Source: Solemya velum gill symbiont
GTDB lineage: Bacteria; Pseudomonadota; Gammaproteobacteria; Chromatiales; Chromatiaceae
Direction: 5' to 3'
Length of the DNA: 64,000 nucleotides
NCBI RefSeq assembly: GCF_000787395.1
Contig: NZ_JRAA01000001.1
Span: 1,136,470-1,200,469 of the forward strand
Numbering within the stretch: the first letter of the stretch is position 1; each line of letters opens with the position of its first letter. A program made the translations under genes and the position numbers. Under the pieces are notes generated by a model. The model was given only the letters and a program-made list of their open reading frames with translations. It made no database searches and had not been told where the DNA came from. Positions 39,835 through 47,539 of the stretch are shown here, in pieces.

Positions 39835-41195
39835 TGAAAAAAGAACTGCTGTTAACTCTGAGTGTATGCATTGCCCTTGGCATCGGCGGGTTTGCCGTGG
39901 CAGAAGAGAGCGCTGCGCAAGCGGAAGTCGAGAAGGAAGAAGTTGCACCACTCGAATCACTGCGACAGTTTGCAGAGGTTTTTACCCGCATCAAGCAGTC
40001 CTATGTTGAGGAAGTGGATGATGACAAGCTGATCCGTTTCGCCATTCGCGGTATGCTCGACGGGCTTGATCCACATTCCGATTTCGTGATCGAGGATGAC
40101 TACGAGGAACTGCAGGAGAATACCAGCGGTGAGTTCGGTGGCCTTGGAATTGAAGTTGGCATGGAGGATGGATTCGTCAAGGTGATTTCACCGATTGACG
40201 ATACCCCGGCTGCAGCAGCGGGTGTCAAGGCAGGTGATCTCATCATTCGTCTCGATGATCAGCCGGTCAAGGGGATGACGCTGAATGAAGCTGTCGATGT
40301 CATGCGCGGCAAACCCGGTACCAGCATTACCCTGACAATTTTACGTGGGGGTGCTGATGCGCCCGTGGTCGTTGAGATTGAACGTGACATTATCCGCGTG
40401 AAGAGCGTCAAGGGGCGCCTGCTTGAGAAGGCCTATGCCTATATCCGGATTTCAAATTTTCAGCAGCACACCTCGAAAGATATGGTCAAGCGTATTGATC
40501 GTCTGCGTGAGGAATCCGGGGGATCGCTCAATGGCCTGATTCTCGATCTGCGTAACAACCCTGGTGGTGTTCTGAATGGGGCGGTGGCTGTCAGCGATGC
40601 ATTTATCACCAAGGGTGAGGTTGTCTATACAGAGGGGCGTACCAAAAGCTCCATGAGTCGCTTTGCTGCCAAACCGGATGATGTTCTCGATGGCGCGCCA
40701 ATCGTGGTATTGGTCAATGAAGGTTCTGCCTCGGCTTCGGAGATTGTTGCAGGGGCATTGCAGGATCACCAGAGAGCAATCATCATCGGGCGCACGACCT
40801 TTGGAAAGGGCTCGGTTCAGACAGTTATTCCTGTTGATGAGAAATCTGCAGTCAAGATCACCACTGCGCGCTATTTCACGCCAAACGGGCGCTCTATCCA
40901 GGCCGAGGGTATCGTGCCGGATATTGAATTGCAGCCACTCACGGTGGAGTTGAAAGAGAAAAAACTGACCCTGGTCAGAGAGTCAGTCCTCAGTGGCCAT
41001 CTGGTCAATCATGACGAGGAAGATACAGATCCGGCGCAAGCACCAGCTAACGGGGAGAGTGGCGAGGTGGAAGCGGAACCGGAACCGGAAAAGAAGGAGA
41101 GTGATACCCCACTGGTCGTCGAGGACTTCATGCTTAACGAGGCCCTCAACATTCTCAAGGGGCTGCATATTCTTGGTCAGCATGGAGGTGAGTAA
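39834..41195 (+). CDS. ctpA: C-terminal processing peptidase (S41 family)
   Basis: A periplasmic serine protease that cleaves proteins near their C-terminus and helps control cell-wall hydrolases. The GTG start overlaps the envC stop. A signal peptide precedes the S41 N-terminal helix bundle, with LDGLDPHSDF. A PDZ domain (VISPIDDTPAAAAGVKAGDL) follows. The protease core holds the catalytic Ser in NEGSASASEIVAG and Lys in GRTTFGKGSVQT. The tail is rich in Glu and Pro. The envC-ctpA pair is widely conserved. Length 453 residues. Confidence 0.95.
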   Translation: MKKELLLTLSVCIALGIGGFAVAEESAAQAEVEKEEVAPLESLRQFAEVFTRIKQSYVEEVDDDKLIRFAIRGMLDGLDPHSDFVIEDDYEELQENTSGEFGGLGIEVGMEDGFVKVISPIDDTPAAAAGVKAGDLIIRLDDQPVKGMTLNEAVDVMRGKPGTSITLTILRGGADAPVVVEIERDIIRVKSVKGRLLEKAYAYIRISNFQQHTSKDMVKRIDRLREESGGSLNGLILDLRNNPGGVLNGAVAVSDAFITKGEVVYTEGRTKSSMSRFAAKPDDVLDGAPIVVLVNEGSASASEIVAGALQDHQRAIIIGRTTFGKGSVQTVIPVDEKSAVKITTARYFTPNGRSIQAEGIVPDIELQPLTVELKEKKLTLVRESVLSGHLVNHDEEDTDPAQAPANGESGEVEAEPEPEKKESDTPLVVEDFMLNEALNILKGLHILGQHGGE

Positions 41196-41743
41196 TGCCT
41201 TCAGTTATCGTGCCGTTGGCCCAGGGATGTGAAGAGCTTGAGGCGGTCACGATTATCGATTTGTTACGCCGTGCAGGCGTCAGCGTGGTGACAGTTGGAC
41301 TGGACGGAGAAGCAATAACTGCCAGCCGTGGTGTGCGCCTGTTGCCTGACAAGTCGATCGACGACGTCATCGATGATGAGTTCGATATGATTGTCCTGCC
41401 CGGTGGACTGCCAGGTGCTGATCACCTCAACGAAGATCCAAGAATTCATACACTGCTTGAGCGGATTAAGCATCAAAATGGCTTTACTGCAGCGATTTGT
41501 GCTGCCCCCAAGGTGCTGGCAACCGCCGGTCTGCTCGATGGTTGCACGGTAACGGCTTATCCCGGTGTGCTGGATGCCGTCGAACTACCGGACAGCAAAG
41601 TCAGTGGGGCCGCGGTGGAGATCGACGGTAAGGTGATTACCTCGCGAGGCCCTGGCACGGCAATGGATTTTGCACTCAACTTGATTGAGCAGCTGCTTGG
41701 AGAGGAGAAGCGCCAGGAAGTGGAAGCGGCACTGGTACGCTAA
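41195..41743 (+). CDS. DJ-1/PfpI family protein (YajL/ThiJ type)
   Basis: The 182-residue protein belongs to the DJ-1 superfamily, with the conserved Glu in GCEELEAVTIIDLLRRAG and the reactive cysteine in the nucleophile elbow AAICAAPKVLA. It continues with SRGPGTAMDFAL. Members have been reported to act as glyoxalases, deglycases or redox chaperones; the activity here cannot be chosen from sequence. It starts on the last base of ctpA, so it is probably co-translated. Confidence 0.9.
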   Translation: MPSVIVPLAQGCEELEAVTIIDLLRRAGVSVVTVGLDGEAITASRGVRLLPDKSIDDVIDDEFDMIVLPGGLPGADHLNEDPRIHTLLERIKHQNGFTAAICAAPKVLATAGLLDGCTVTAYPGVLDAVELPDSKVSGAAVEIDGKVITSRGPGTAMDFALNLIEQLLGEEKRQEVEAALVR

Positions 41744-41758
41744 ATCCTGATGATCGAA

Positions 41759-41777
41759 AATTGCTCATGCAGCAATT
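41759..41777 (+). terminator. Small hairpin after the DJ-1 gene
   Basis: AATTGCT-CATGC-AGCAATT forms a seven-base stem 16 bases after the stop codon, without a U-run. It is either a weak terminator or an mRNA end stabiliser. Confidence 0.35.
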
Positions 41778-41870
41778 GGCGTTGTATCATTGATCCATTC
41801 ATACATGACGTGCAGATGAGCTTATACGACATTTGCTACCACCCGTCGAAACTAATACAGAGAAGTTTTC

Positions 41871-42245
41871 ATGCAGGAAAAAGAGATTACCATCGGTGTC
41901 GAAACAGCTTACCTTGAGGAGCAGTCGACACCTGCTGACGGACAGTATGCGTTCAGTTATACCATCACCATCCACAATACCGGCGGTCAGCCGGCAAAGT
42001 TGATCAATCGCCACTGGATCATCACAGACGCGAATGGAAAAATTGACGAAGTGCGTGGTGAGGGTGTGGTTGGAGAGCAACCCTACCTGAAACCGGGTGA
42101 GGCCTTCCGCTATACCAGTGGTGCAATTCTGGATACGCCTGTGGGTGCCATGGAGGGGGAGTACGAGATGCAGGATGACACCGGTGAGATGTTTGTCGCA
42201 CAGATTCCACCATTCTCACTGGCGGTACCGAATCGTTTGAACTGA
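41871..42245 (+). CDS. apaG: ApaG protein
   Basis: The 124-residue protein is a single fibronectin-like beta-sandwich, with AFSYTITIHNTGGQPAKLINRH and RGEGVVGEQPYLKPGEAFRY typical of ApaG. Mutants in enteric bacteria show cobalt/magnesium phenotypes, but the molecular role is unclear. apaG is often beside apaH and ksgA; here neither is present. A phosphodiesterase on the other strand is a different family from ApaH. Confidence 0.93.
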   Translation: MQEKEITIGVETAYLEEQSTPADGQYAFSYTITIHNTGGQPAKLINRHWIITDANGKIDEVRGEGVVGEQPYLKPGEAFRYTSGAILDTPVGAMEGEYEMQDDTGEMFVAQIPPFSLAVPNRLN

Positions 42246-42250
42246 CCCAG

Positions 42251-42280
42251 CATGATCGCGGCGAGGGCGCCGCTCCTACA
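42251..42280 (-). repeat. Single REP-like element
   Basis: On the minus strand it begins TGTAGGAGCGGCGCCC and ends CGCGATCATG, with a GCGGCG / CGCCGC stem. It shares the GTAGGAG head and hairpin plan of the paired element at 16086-16154. On the plus strand the hairpin is followed by GCTTTTT, so it may also terminate apaG. Confidence 0.6.
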
Positions 42281-42285
42281 GCTTT

Positions 42286-42822
42286 TTAGCTCGCCGCATA
42301 TTCCAGCGATTTATCGAGCTCATGAACCGTGAAGGTCATGCTGTCCAGATCTCCCAGAATCCAGCTGGCAGGTGCGGTTCCCACACCACCGACAGTGCCG
42401 GCATCAATATACTGCGTGGTACCGCCCTTGATGTTATCCAGTTTTTCGATCGAGGTTTTGTGGCTGTGGCCGCAACAAACAATATCCCAGTCACCGGTAG
42501 TGGCCATAGCTCGTGCATAGTGCGGGTAATGAACCAGGAAAATGCGTTTTCCCGCCAGTTCAATACCAGCATCTTGTCCATAATAGTTGATCATTGATCC
42601 TGGTTTACTGGACATGCGTGACATTGATACCAGGTCACCGGTATTGTTACCGTGAATGACGTGAATCGGGACACCGAGTGCATTGAGTGGTTGCAGGCTG
42701 CTGGGTGCAACCACGTCTCCGCAGTGCAGAATCGCCTCGGCGCCAGCCTGCACGGCAGCCTTGGCCGCCGCAACCATCAGTAGAATATGATCATGGCTGT
42801 CAGTAATTATGCCGATTTTCAT
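42286..42822 (-). CDS. MJ0936/YfcE-type metallophosphoesterase
   Basis: The 178-residue protein has the calcineurin-like metal-binding series: IGIITDSHDH, HCGDVV, GNNTGD, VHYPHY and CCGHSHKTS. It begins at MKIGIITD; a longer frame to 42897 is not supported. Relatives hydrolyse phosphodiesters such as bis-p-nitrophenyl phosphate in vitro; the physiological substrate is unknown. It is convergent with apaG and separated from ppa by a gap containing the ppa terminator. Confidence 0.88.
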   Translation of the reverse strand: MKIGIITDSHDHILLMVAAAKAAVQAGAEAILHCGDVVAPSSLQPLNALGVPIHVIHGNNTGDLVSMSRMSSKPGSMINYYGQDAGIELAGKRIFLVHYPHYARAMATTGDWDIVCCGHSHKTSIEKLDNIKGGTTQYIDAGTVGGVGTAPASWILGDLDSMTFTVHELDKSLEYAAS

Positions 42823-42911
42823 ATGCCAGCAACTCCCAATTGGATGCCCATTTTCGGAAAGGGGTGCAATTTTCGCATAAAACGCCCCGCCAGGCATTGT
42901 ATTGAATCAAT

Positions 42912-42940
42912 AAAAAACCCCGATACATGACCGGGGTTTT
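42912..42940 (-). terminator. Terminator of ppa
   Basis: On the minus strand AAAACCCCGG-TCATGTAT-CGGGGTTTTTT forms a GC stem with a U-run about 20 bases after the ppa stop codon. Confidence 0.85.
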
Positions 42941-42961
42941 ACTTGTATGGTGATTTCTGGC

Positions 42962-43510
42962 TCAGAAAGCGGGCTTCTCAGGCGCATCATTATAGCGGGT
43001 GATACTGTCTGTGATCTCTTTCTTGGCCTCTTCAGGCCCTTCCCAGCCCAGAATCTTGACCCACTTGCCACTTTCAAGGTCCTTGTAGTGCTCAAAAAAG
43101 TGAGAGATACGGTCAAGAACATCCTGGGGCATATCACGGAATGACTCCACTTCGCGGTAGCGACGTGTCAGCTTGTCTTTTGGTACAGCCAGTACCTTGG
43201 CGTCCATACCTGCTTCATCTTCCATCTGCAGTACGCCGATTGGGCGAACCTGGATAACGGAGCCGGGGATCAGTGGGTAGGGAGTGACAACCAGTACGTC
43301 ACACGGGTCACCGTCATCAGAGAGTGAGTGTGGGACATAACCGTAGTTACACGGGTAATGCATGGCTGTTGCCATGAAACGATCAACGAACATTGCGCCT
43401 GTATCTTTGTCGACTTCATACTTGACCGGGTCAGCATGTGACGGGATTTCGATAATGACATTGACTTCGTTTGGCGAACTGCTTCCCGCGGTGACTTTAT
43501 CCAGATTCAT
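42962..43510 (-). CDS. ppa: Inorganic pyrophosphatase (family I)
   Basis: Hydrolyses PPi to two phosphates in the cytoplasm, driving biosynthetic reactions. The 182-residue protein contains [15 protein letters not shown], the family signature [10 protein letters not shown] with its metal-binding Asp residues, and [13 protein letters not shown]. It lies about 150 bases downstream of the PPi-dependent phosphofructokinase on the same strand. Each gene has its own terminator, so they are not one simple operon. The two enzymes compete for PPi. Confidence 0.97.
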   Translation of the reverse strand: MNLDKVTAGSSSPNEVNVIIEIPSHADPVKYEVDKDTGAMFVDRFMATAMHYPCNYGYVPHSLSDDGDPCDVLVVTPYPLIPGSVIQVRPIGVLQMEDEAGMDAKVLAVPKDKLTRRYREVESFRDMPQDVLDRISHFFEHYKDLESGKWVKILGWEGPEEAKKEITDSITRYNDAPEKPAF

Positions 43511-43608
43511 GGTGATATACCCCCTTTTCTTCCTAGTTAGGTGACTGATTATATATGTTGCGCTGCAAAAATCGACAAAAATATACAGGAATTAGCGCTA
43601 TAAGCAGT

Positions 43609-43646
43609 TAAAAAACAGAAAGGGAGGCAATTGCCTCCCTTTCCTG
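43609..43646 (-). terminator. Terminator of the phosphofructokinase gene
   Basis: GAAAGGGAGGCA-ATT-GCCTCCCTTTC is a strong stem that on the minus strand is followed by TGTTTTTTAA. It begins about 20 bases after the stop codon. Confidence 0.85.
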
Positions 43647-43665
43647 TTTGCACGTCGAGCTTTGA

Positions 43666-44922
43666 TTACAGCTCGAAGTCTTCCAGCTTGCGCTCTACGC
43701 CAGCTAACTTCAGGGTGACATAGTCAGGCATACCGTTGTCGTCGTAAGGAGGGTAAGACTCGCCCTTGATCAGAGGATAGAGATACTCTTTGCAACCATC
43801 AGTGATACCGAAACCATCTTCAGAGATGTATTCCATTGGCATCATCTTCTCAACATTGGCGACCTCGGAGAGAGGTGCTTCGCCGATGCTCCACTTGTAG
43901 GGAGATGAAGACTCGCGCACGACGGTCGGCATGATTGAGTTTTTACCCTCAAGGGCTTTTTCTACACCAGCCTTGCCGAGAGCGTAAGCCTGCTCGACAT
44001 CAGAGCCGGATGCGAGGTGACGTGCTGCACGCTGCAGGTAGTCAGCAACTGCCCAGTGAAACTTGTAACCAAGCGCATCCTTGATCATGTTGGCAACAAC
44101 AGGTGCCGCACCGCCAAGCTGTGCATGGCCGAAAGAGTCACGCGTACCCTGTTCAGCAAGGAAAGTACCATCTGGCCAGTGTGCACCCTCGGAAACGACG
44201 ATGGTGCAGTAACCGTGTTCCTTAACCTTGGCATCAACCGCGGCAAGGAATTTCTCCTGGTCGAATTCAACTTCAGGGAAAAGGGTAACAACAGGAATGC
44301 CGTAGTCCTCGACCAGTGCGCCTGCAGCTGCAATCCAGCCGGCGTGGCGTCCCATAACCTCGATAACAAAGATCTTGGTCGAGGTTTTTGCCATAGAGCG
44401 TACGTCGTAGGAGGCTTCCAGGGTGGAAACGGCAATATACTTGGCAACTGAACCAAAGCCCGGGCAGTTGTCGGTAATCGGCAGATCGTTATCGACCGTC
44501 TTCGGGATGTGAATTGCCTGTACCGGGAAACCCATTTTTTCAGAGAGTTGGGAGACCTTGAAGCAGGTGTCAGCCGAGTCGCCACCACCGTTGTAGAAGA
44601 AGTAGCCGATGTTGTGTGCCTTGAAAATTTCGATCAGACGTTCGTATTCACGCTTGTTGTCTTCGAGGCTCTTGAGCTTGAAGCGGCATGAACCGAAAGC
44701 GCCGGAAGGCGTGTGTTTCAGAGCGGCAATCGCTTCATCAGACTCCTGGCTGGTGTCGATCAGCTCCTCGGTCAGTGCGCCGATGATACCGTTGCGGCCA
44801 GCATAGACATTTGCAATCTTGTCAGGGTGCTGACGTGCAGTCTCAATAACGCCACAGGCAGATGCGTTGATCACTGAGGTGACACCGCCGGACTGGGCAT
44901 AAAATGCGTTTTTTGCACTCAT
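43666..44922 (-). CDS. pfp: Pyrophosphate-dependent 6-phosphofructokinase
   Basis: Transfers phosphate from PPi to fructose-6-phosphate, reversibly. The decisive segment YNGGGDSADT has Asp where ATP enzymes have Gly in GGDGS. The catalytic segment reads HIPKTVDND, with the Lys typical of PPi enzymes. Other landmarks are GRHAGWIAAAGAL and the substrate-binding MGR. The 418-residue protein begins at MSAKNAFYAQSGG with GGAG upstream. In methylotrophs and some thiotrophic symbionts related enzymes also act on sedoheptulose bisphosphate in carbon fixation. PPi use is well supported; the wider role is inference. Confidence 0.92.
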   Translation of the reverse strand: MSAKNAFYAQSGGVTSVINASACGVIETARQHPDKIANVYAGRNGIIGALTEELIDTSQESDEAIAALKHTPSGAFGSCRFKLKSLEDNKREYERLIEIFKAHNIGYFFYNGGGDSADTCFKVSQLSEKMGFPVQAIHIPKTVDNDLPITDNCPGFGSVAKYIAVSTLEASYDVRSMAKTSTKIFVIEVMGRHAGWIAAAGALVEDYGIPVVTLFPEVEFDQEKFLAAVDAKVKEHGYCTIVVSEGAHWPDGTFLAEQGTRDSFGHAQLGGAAPVVANMIKDALGYKFHWAVADYLQRAARHLASGSDVEQAYALGKAGVEKALEGKNSIMPTVVRESSSPYKWSIGEAPLSEVANVEKMMPMEYISEDGFGITDGCKEYLYPLIKGESYPPYDDNGMPDYVTLKLAGVERKLEDFEL

Positions 44923-45291
44923 GTTTCTACTCCAAAGTTAATTTCAGATTATTGATTTAATGTGTTTGTGTCTGCCGCCGCTGTCATGAAGGCAAGAATG
45001 CTTGAGTGGTATCAGCGACGTTTCTTGATCTCTAACTGTTTCTCTGTAAAAACGGGTATATTGCATAAAAATGGCATGAAAAGCGCCATAATTTCGCTCA
45101 AACCGGATAAATATAGTGTATTTTACCTCTGTTTGAAGCATGCTACTTGAAAAAATAGTGAAAATAGCTTATCTGTGTGTGTCACGGCTCGCAATCCAAA
45201 TGTCTGGATGTGGCCATGCAAATAATTAATTAACAAAAACGTGCAGTTGCAGCAATTGAAAACTGCCATCGGATAACAGACTGGAAGCAGT
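44923..45291. other. 369-base divergent regulatory gap between pfp and the adk-like gene
   Basis: No gene is supported here. An ATGGC / GCCAT dyad separated by nine bases lies at 45071-45089. A possible promoter for the adk-like gene is TTGAAA (45147-45152) followed after 17 bases by TATCTG (45170-45175), which has a weak -10. The stretch around 45230 is strongly AT-rich. Confidence 0.35.
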
Positions 45292-46449
45292 ATGCGAATG
45301 ATACTTATGGGCCCCCCGGGTGCGGGCAAAGCTTCACTGGCAATGAAGATCGCCAAGGCTCTCAAAATCCCCCGTATTCACCTGCAGGACAGGCTGACCA
45401 GCATGGCCGGAGAAGAGACCGAACTCGGACGTCTTGTCGGTGAGCTGATCACCGCCTGTGCGCCGATCCCTGACGAGGTTATATCAACTGCGCTACATGA
45501 GGAGATCGAAACCTCCAGAGAGGGCTTTATCCTTGATGATTTCCCCCGTGACCCCGCACAGGCTGCCCAGCTCAACAACTTTCTCAAGGGTGTAGGGGCG
45601 CCACTCGAACTGATTATCGAGGTGCATGCTGATAATGATGATCTGATGGAGCGCCTGGTCGGCAAACAGGCGTGTGACAGCTGCGGAACTAAGTATAACC
45701 TTTATTCTTCACCGCCAATGGTCGAAGGTGTTTGCGACATGTGCGGTGGTCGTATCGCCCGTCGTCCACCAGACTACGAAGAGACAGTGGCCAATCGCTT
45801 ACGCAATTGTGAAGTCAGCATTGCCGAGATGCTCAACTACTTCAAATCGCAAAAAATTGCTCACCAGTTGTTCGGACTGGCAGATAGAGAAGATGCCTAT
45901 GCTCGCGCCATGGACATCATTAAATCTGTCGAACGAATTCCGTTGCAGGAGATTGAACCGGACGAGAGCGAAAAGAAAGAGACCAAGAAAAAACGCGGCA
46001 AGGCGAAAGCCGGAAAGAAAGCAGCGGTAACAAGCACAGCAGACCAGGAAGAGAGCAAGGCAGGAAAGAAGCAAGGCACGAAAAAGAAGGCGGCTAAAAA
46101 GGCTCCTGCAAAGAAAGCAGCCAAGAAAACTGCCAAGAAGGCTCCGGTAAAGAAAGTAGCAAAGAAAACTGCCAAGAAGGCCCCGGTTAAGAAGGCAGCA
46201 AAGAAGAAGACGGCCAAGAAGGCCCCTGTAAAAAAAGCAGCCAGGAAGACAGTGAAGAAGGCGCCGGTGAAAAAGGTCGCCAAGAAGAAGGCTGTCAAGA
46301 AAAAGGCACCCGTCAAGAAGGTGGCGAAGAAGGCAGCAAATAAGGTAGCTAAGAAAAAGGTAGTAAAAAAGGCACCGGCCAAGAAGGCGTCAAAAAAAGT
46401 AGCGAAGAAAAAGGTAGCAAAGAAAAAAGCGCAAAAAAAGCGCCGGTGA
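45292..46449 (+). CDS. Adenylate-kinase-like protein with zinc LID and histone-H1-like C-terminal tail
   Basis: Residues 1-215 align without gaps to adenylate kinase at the N-terminus: P-loop GPPGAGKAS (7-15), with Lys13 kept but Gly14 to Ala and Thr15 to Ser. The AMP-site motif STGDMLR of E. coli is HLQDRLT here, losing Thr31 and Arg36. The FPR Arg is kept (DDFPRD, Arg86). The LID has four cysteines (Cys128, 131, 148, 151), a structural zinc site as in Gram-positive enzymes. From about residue 228 to 385 the protein is a Lys/Ala/Pro repeat (units such as KKAPVKK and AAKK) like bacterial histone-H1-like DNA-binding proteins. A canonical adk presumably exists elsewhere. Nucleotide kinase activity is uncertain; nucleic-acid binding by the tail is likely. 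No frameshift or stop breaks the fusion. Confidence 0.88.
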   Translation: MRMILMGPPGAGKASLAMKIAKALKIPRIHLQDRLTSMAGEETELGRLVGELITACAPIPDEVISTALHEEIETSREGFILDDFPRDPAQAAQLNNFLKGVGAPLELIIEVHADNDDLMERLVGKQACDSCGTKYNLYSSPPMVEGVCDMCGGRIARRPPDYEETVANRLRNCEVSIAEMLNYFKSQKIAHQLFGLADREDAYARAMDIIKSVERIPLQEIEPDESEKKETKKKRGKAKAGKKAAVTSTADQEESKAGKKQGTKKKAAKKAPAKKAAKKTAKKAPVKKVAKKTAKKAPVKKAAKKKTAKKAPVKKAARKTVKKAPVKKVAKKKAVKKKAPVKKVAKKAANKVAKKKVVKKAPAKKASKKVAKKKVAKKKAQKKRR

Positions 46450-46504
46450 TACGCTGGATTTGATCGGCCCAGCCACCATCCCTGGCGGTCAGGGGGGGCT
46501 TCTA

Positions 46505-47539
46505 CTAGATGCGACTCTTCAGATCTTCGATATGTATCAATGCATCCTCGAAGAGGTCGGTGACATGCTGCCAGGAGTAATGTGCAACCACATGCCCCCG
46601 CACTTTTGCACGATCAAGCTTCAGGGATCGTTCTACGGCAGCCTGCAGGTCAGGATTGCAATACCCATTCACCCCGTTAACGATGAAATCCACCGGACCT
46701 GTGACAGGGTAAGCTGCGACAGGTGTGCCGCAGGCATTTGACTCGATCATAACGATGCCGAAAGTATCTGTTTTCGATGGAAAAACGAACACATCTGCAT
46801 TCGCGTATGCTTCTGCGAGCTCTGCACCATGCTTGTATCCGACGAAACTGATCGATGGCAGATCGTACTCTTTTCTCAGCCTCACAAGGTCAGGGCCATC
46901 GCCGACAATGACTTTGTCGTAGTGATCGTCAGGAAGGTCAAGAAATGCCTCCAGGTTTTTCTCGATGCTGACCCTGCCAACGTAGGCCAGAACAGGTCGA
47001 CGCTTTACACGAGTGCGCTTGTCGGGATGGAACAGGTCGAAATCTGCTCCACGAGACCAGACAAGGAGATTCGGGTGCAGCTTGCGCTCGTCGAGTTCGC
47101 GCTTGACAGACTCGGTCGTCACAAGCACAGCAGAGGATTTTTTATGTAGCCAGCGCATGAAAGCATACCCGACTGCCAGTGAAAACCAGCGAAATCTGCA
47201 CTGTATGTATTCAGGGGTCTTGGTGTGATAGGAGGATGTGTAGGGAATTCCGCGGCGTCCGCAAAAGAGCCTCGCGGCAATACCAAGAGTGCCTTCTGTT
47301 GCAATGTGAATCGCATCAGGTGCGGCCTTGCATATCATCCCTCCGACTCTCCATGGATTCCATGGCAGCCTGATCTCGGCATATGTCGGTAGGGAGAATG
47401 TTCTGAATGGTGTAAGGCCAGGGTGGATAACGACAACTTCGTGTCCACGTTTGACGAGTTCCTTGCTTGTATTGTCCAGTGTGTGGACAACACCGTTAAC
47501 GAGTGGAAACCAGGCGTCAGTGATGATCAGTATCTTCAT
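46505..47539 (-). CDS. Glycosyltransferase family 4, probable diacylglycerol glycosyltransferase (Agt-like)
   Basis: A 344-residue GT-B glycosyltransferase. The N-terminal half has ITDAWFPLVNGVVHTL and HPGLTPFRTF. The C-terminal half has VLAYVGRVSIEKNLEAFLDL and the nucleotide-sugar motif KTDTFGIVMIESNACGTPV with the two conserved Glu. It is the last gene of the minus-strand lipid cluster and overlaps the PlcP-like gene by 23 bases. In marine bacteria PlcP and Agt are adjacent: PlcP makes diacylglycerol and Agt adds glucose or glucuronate, replacing phospholipids during phosphate starvation. The context argues for that role; sugar and acceptor are not proven. An LPS or mannosyl transferase is the alternative. 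Confidence 0.82.
   Translation of the reverse strand: MKILIITDAWFPLVNGVVHTLDNTSKELVKRGHEVVVIHPGLTPFRTFSLPTYAEIRLPWNPWRVGGMICKAAPDAIHIATEGTLGIAARLFCGRRGIPYTSSYHTKTPEYIQCRFRWFSLAVGYAFMRWLHKKSSAVLVTTESVKRELDERKLHPNLLVWSRGADFDLFHPDKRTRVKRRPVLAYVGRVSIEKNLEAFLDLPDDHYDKVIVGDGPDLVRLRKEYDLPSISFVGYKHGAELAEAYANADVFVFPSKTDTFGIVMIESNACGTPVAAYPVTGPVDFIVNGVNGYCNPDLQAAVERSLKLDRAKVRGHVVAHYSWQHVTDLFEDALIHIEDLKSRI

Noticed and set aside
44962-45150. A 62-residue plus-strand frame in the pfp/adk-like gap
   Set aside because: It has no upstream site and an unconvincing composition, and lies in a divergent promoter region.
45897-46382. Phe/Ala-rich hydrophobic frame on the minus strand
   Set aside because: It is the antisense of the Lys/Ala tail of the adenylate-kinase-like protein; AAG codons read backwards give Leu and Phe.
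45990-46449. Short near-repeats in the tail region considered as a CRISPR-like or tandem DNA array
   Set aside because: The similarity is at the codon level of Lys/Ala/Pro units with varying spacing; there are no constant repeats with unique spacers.
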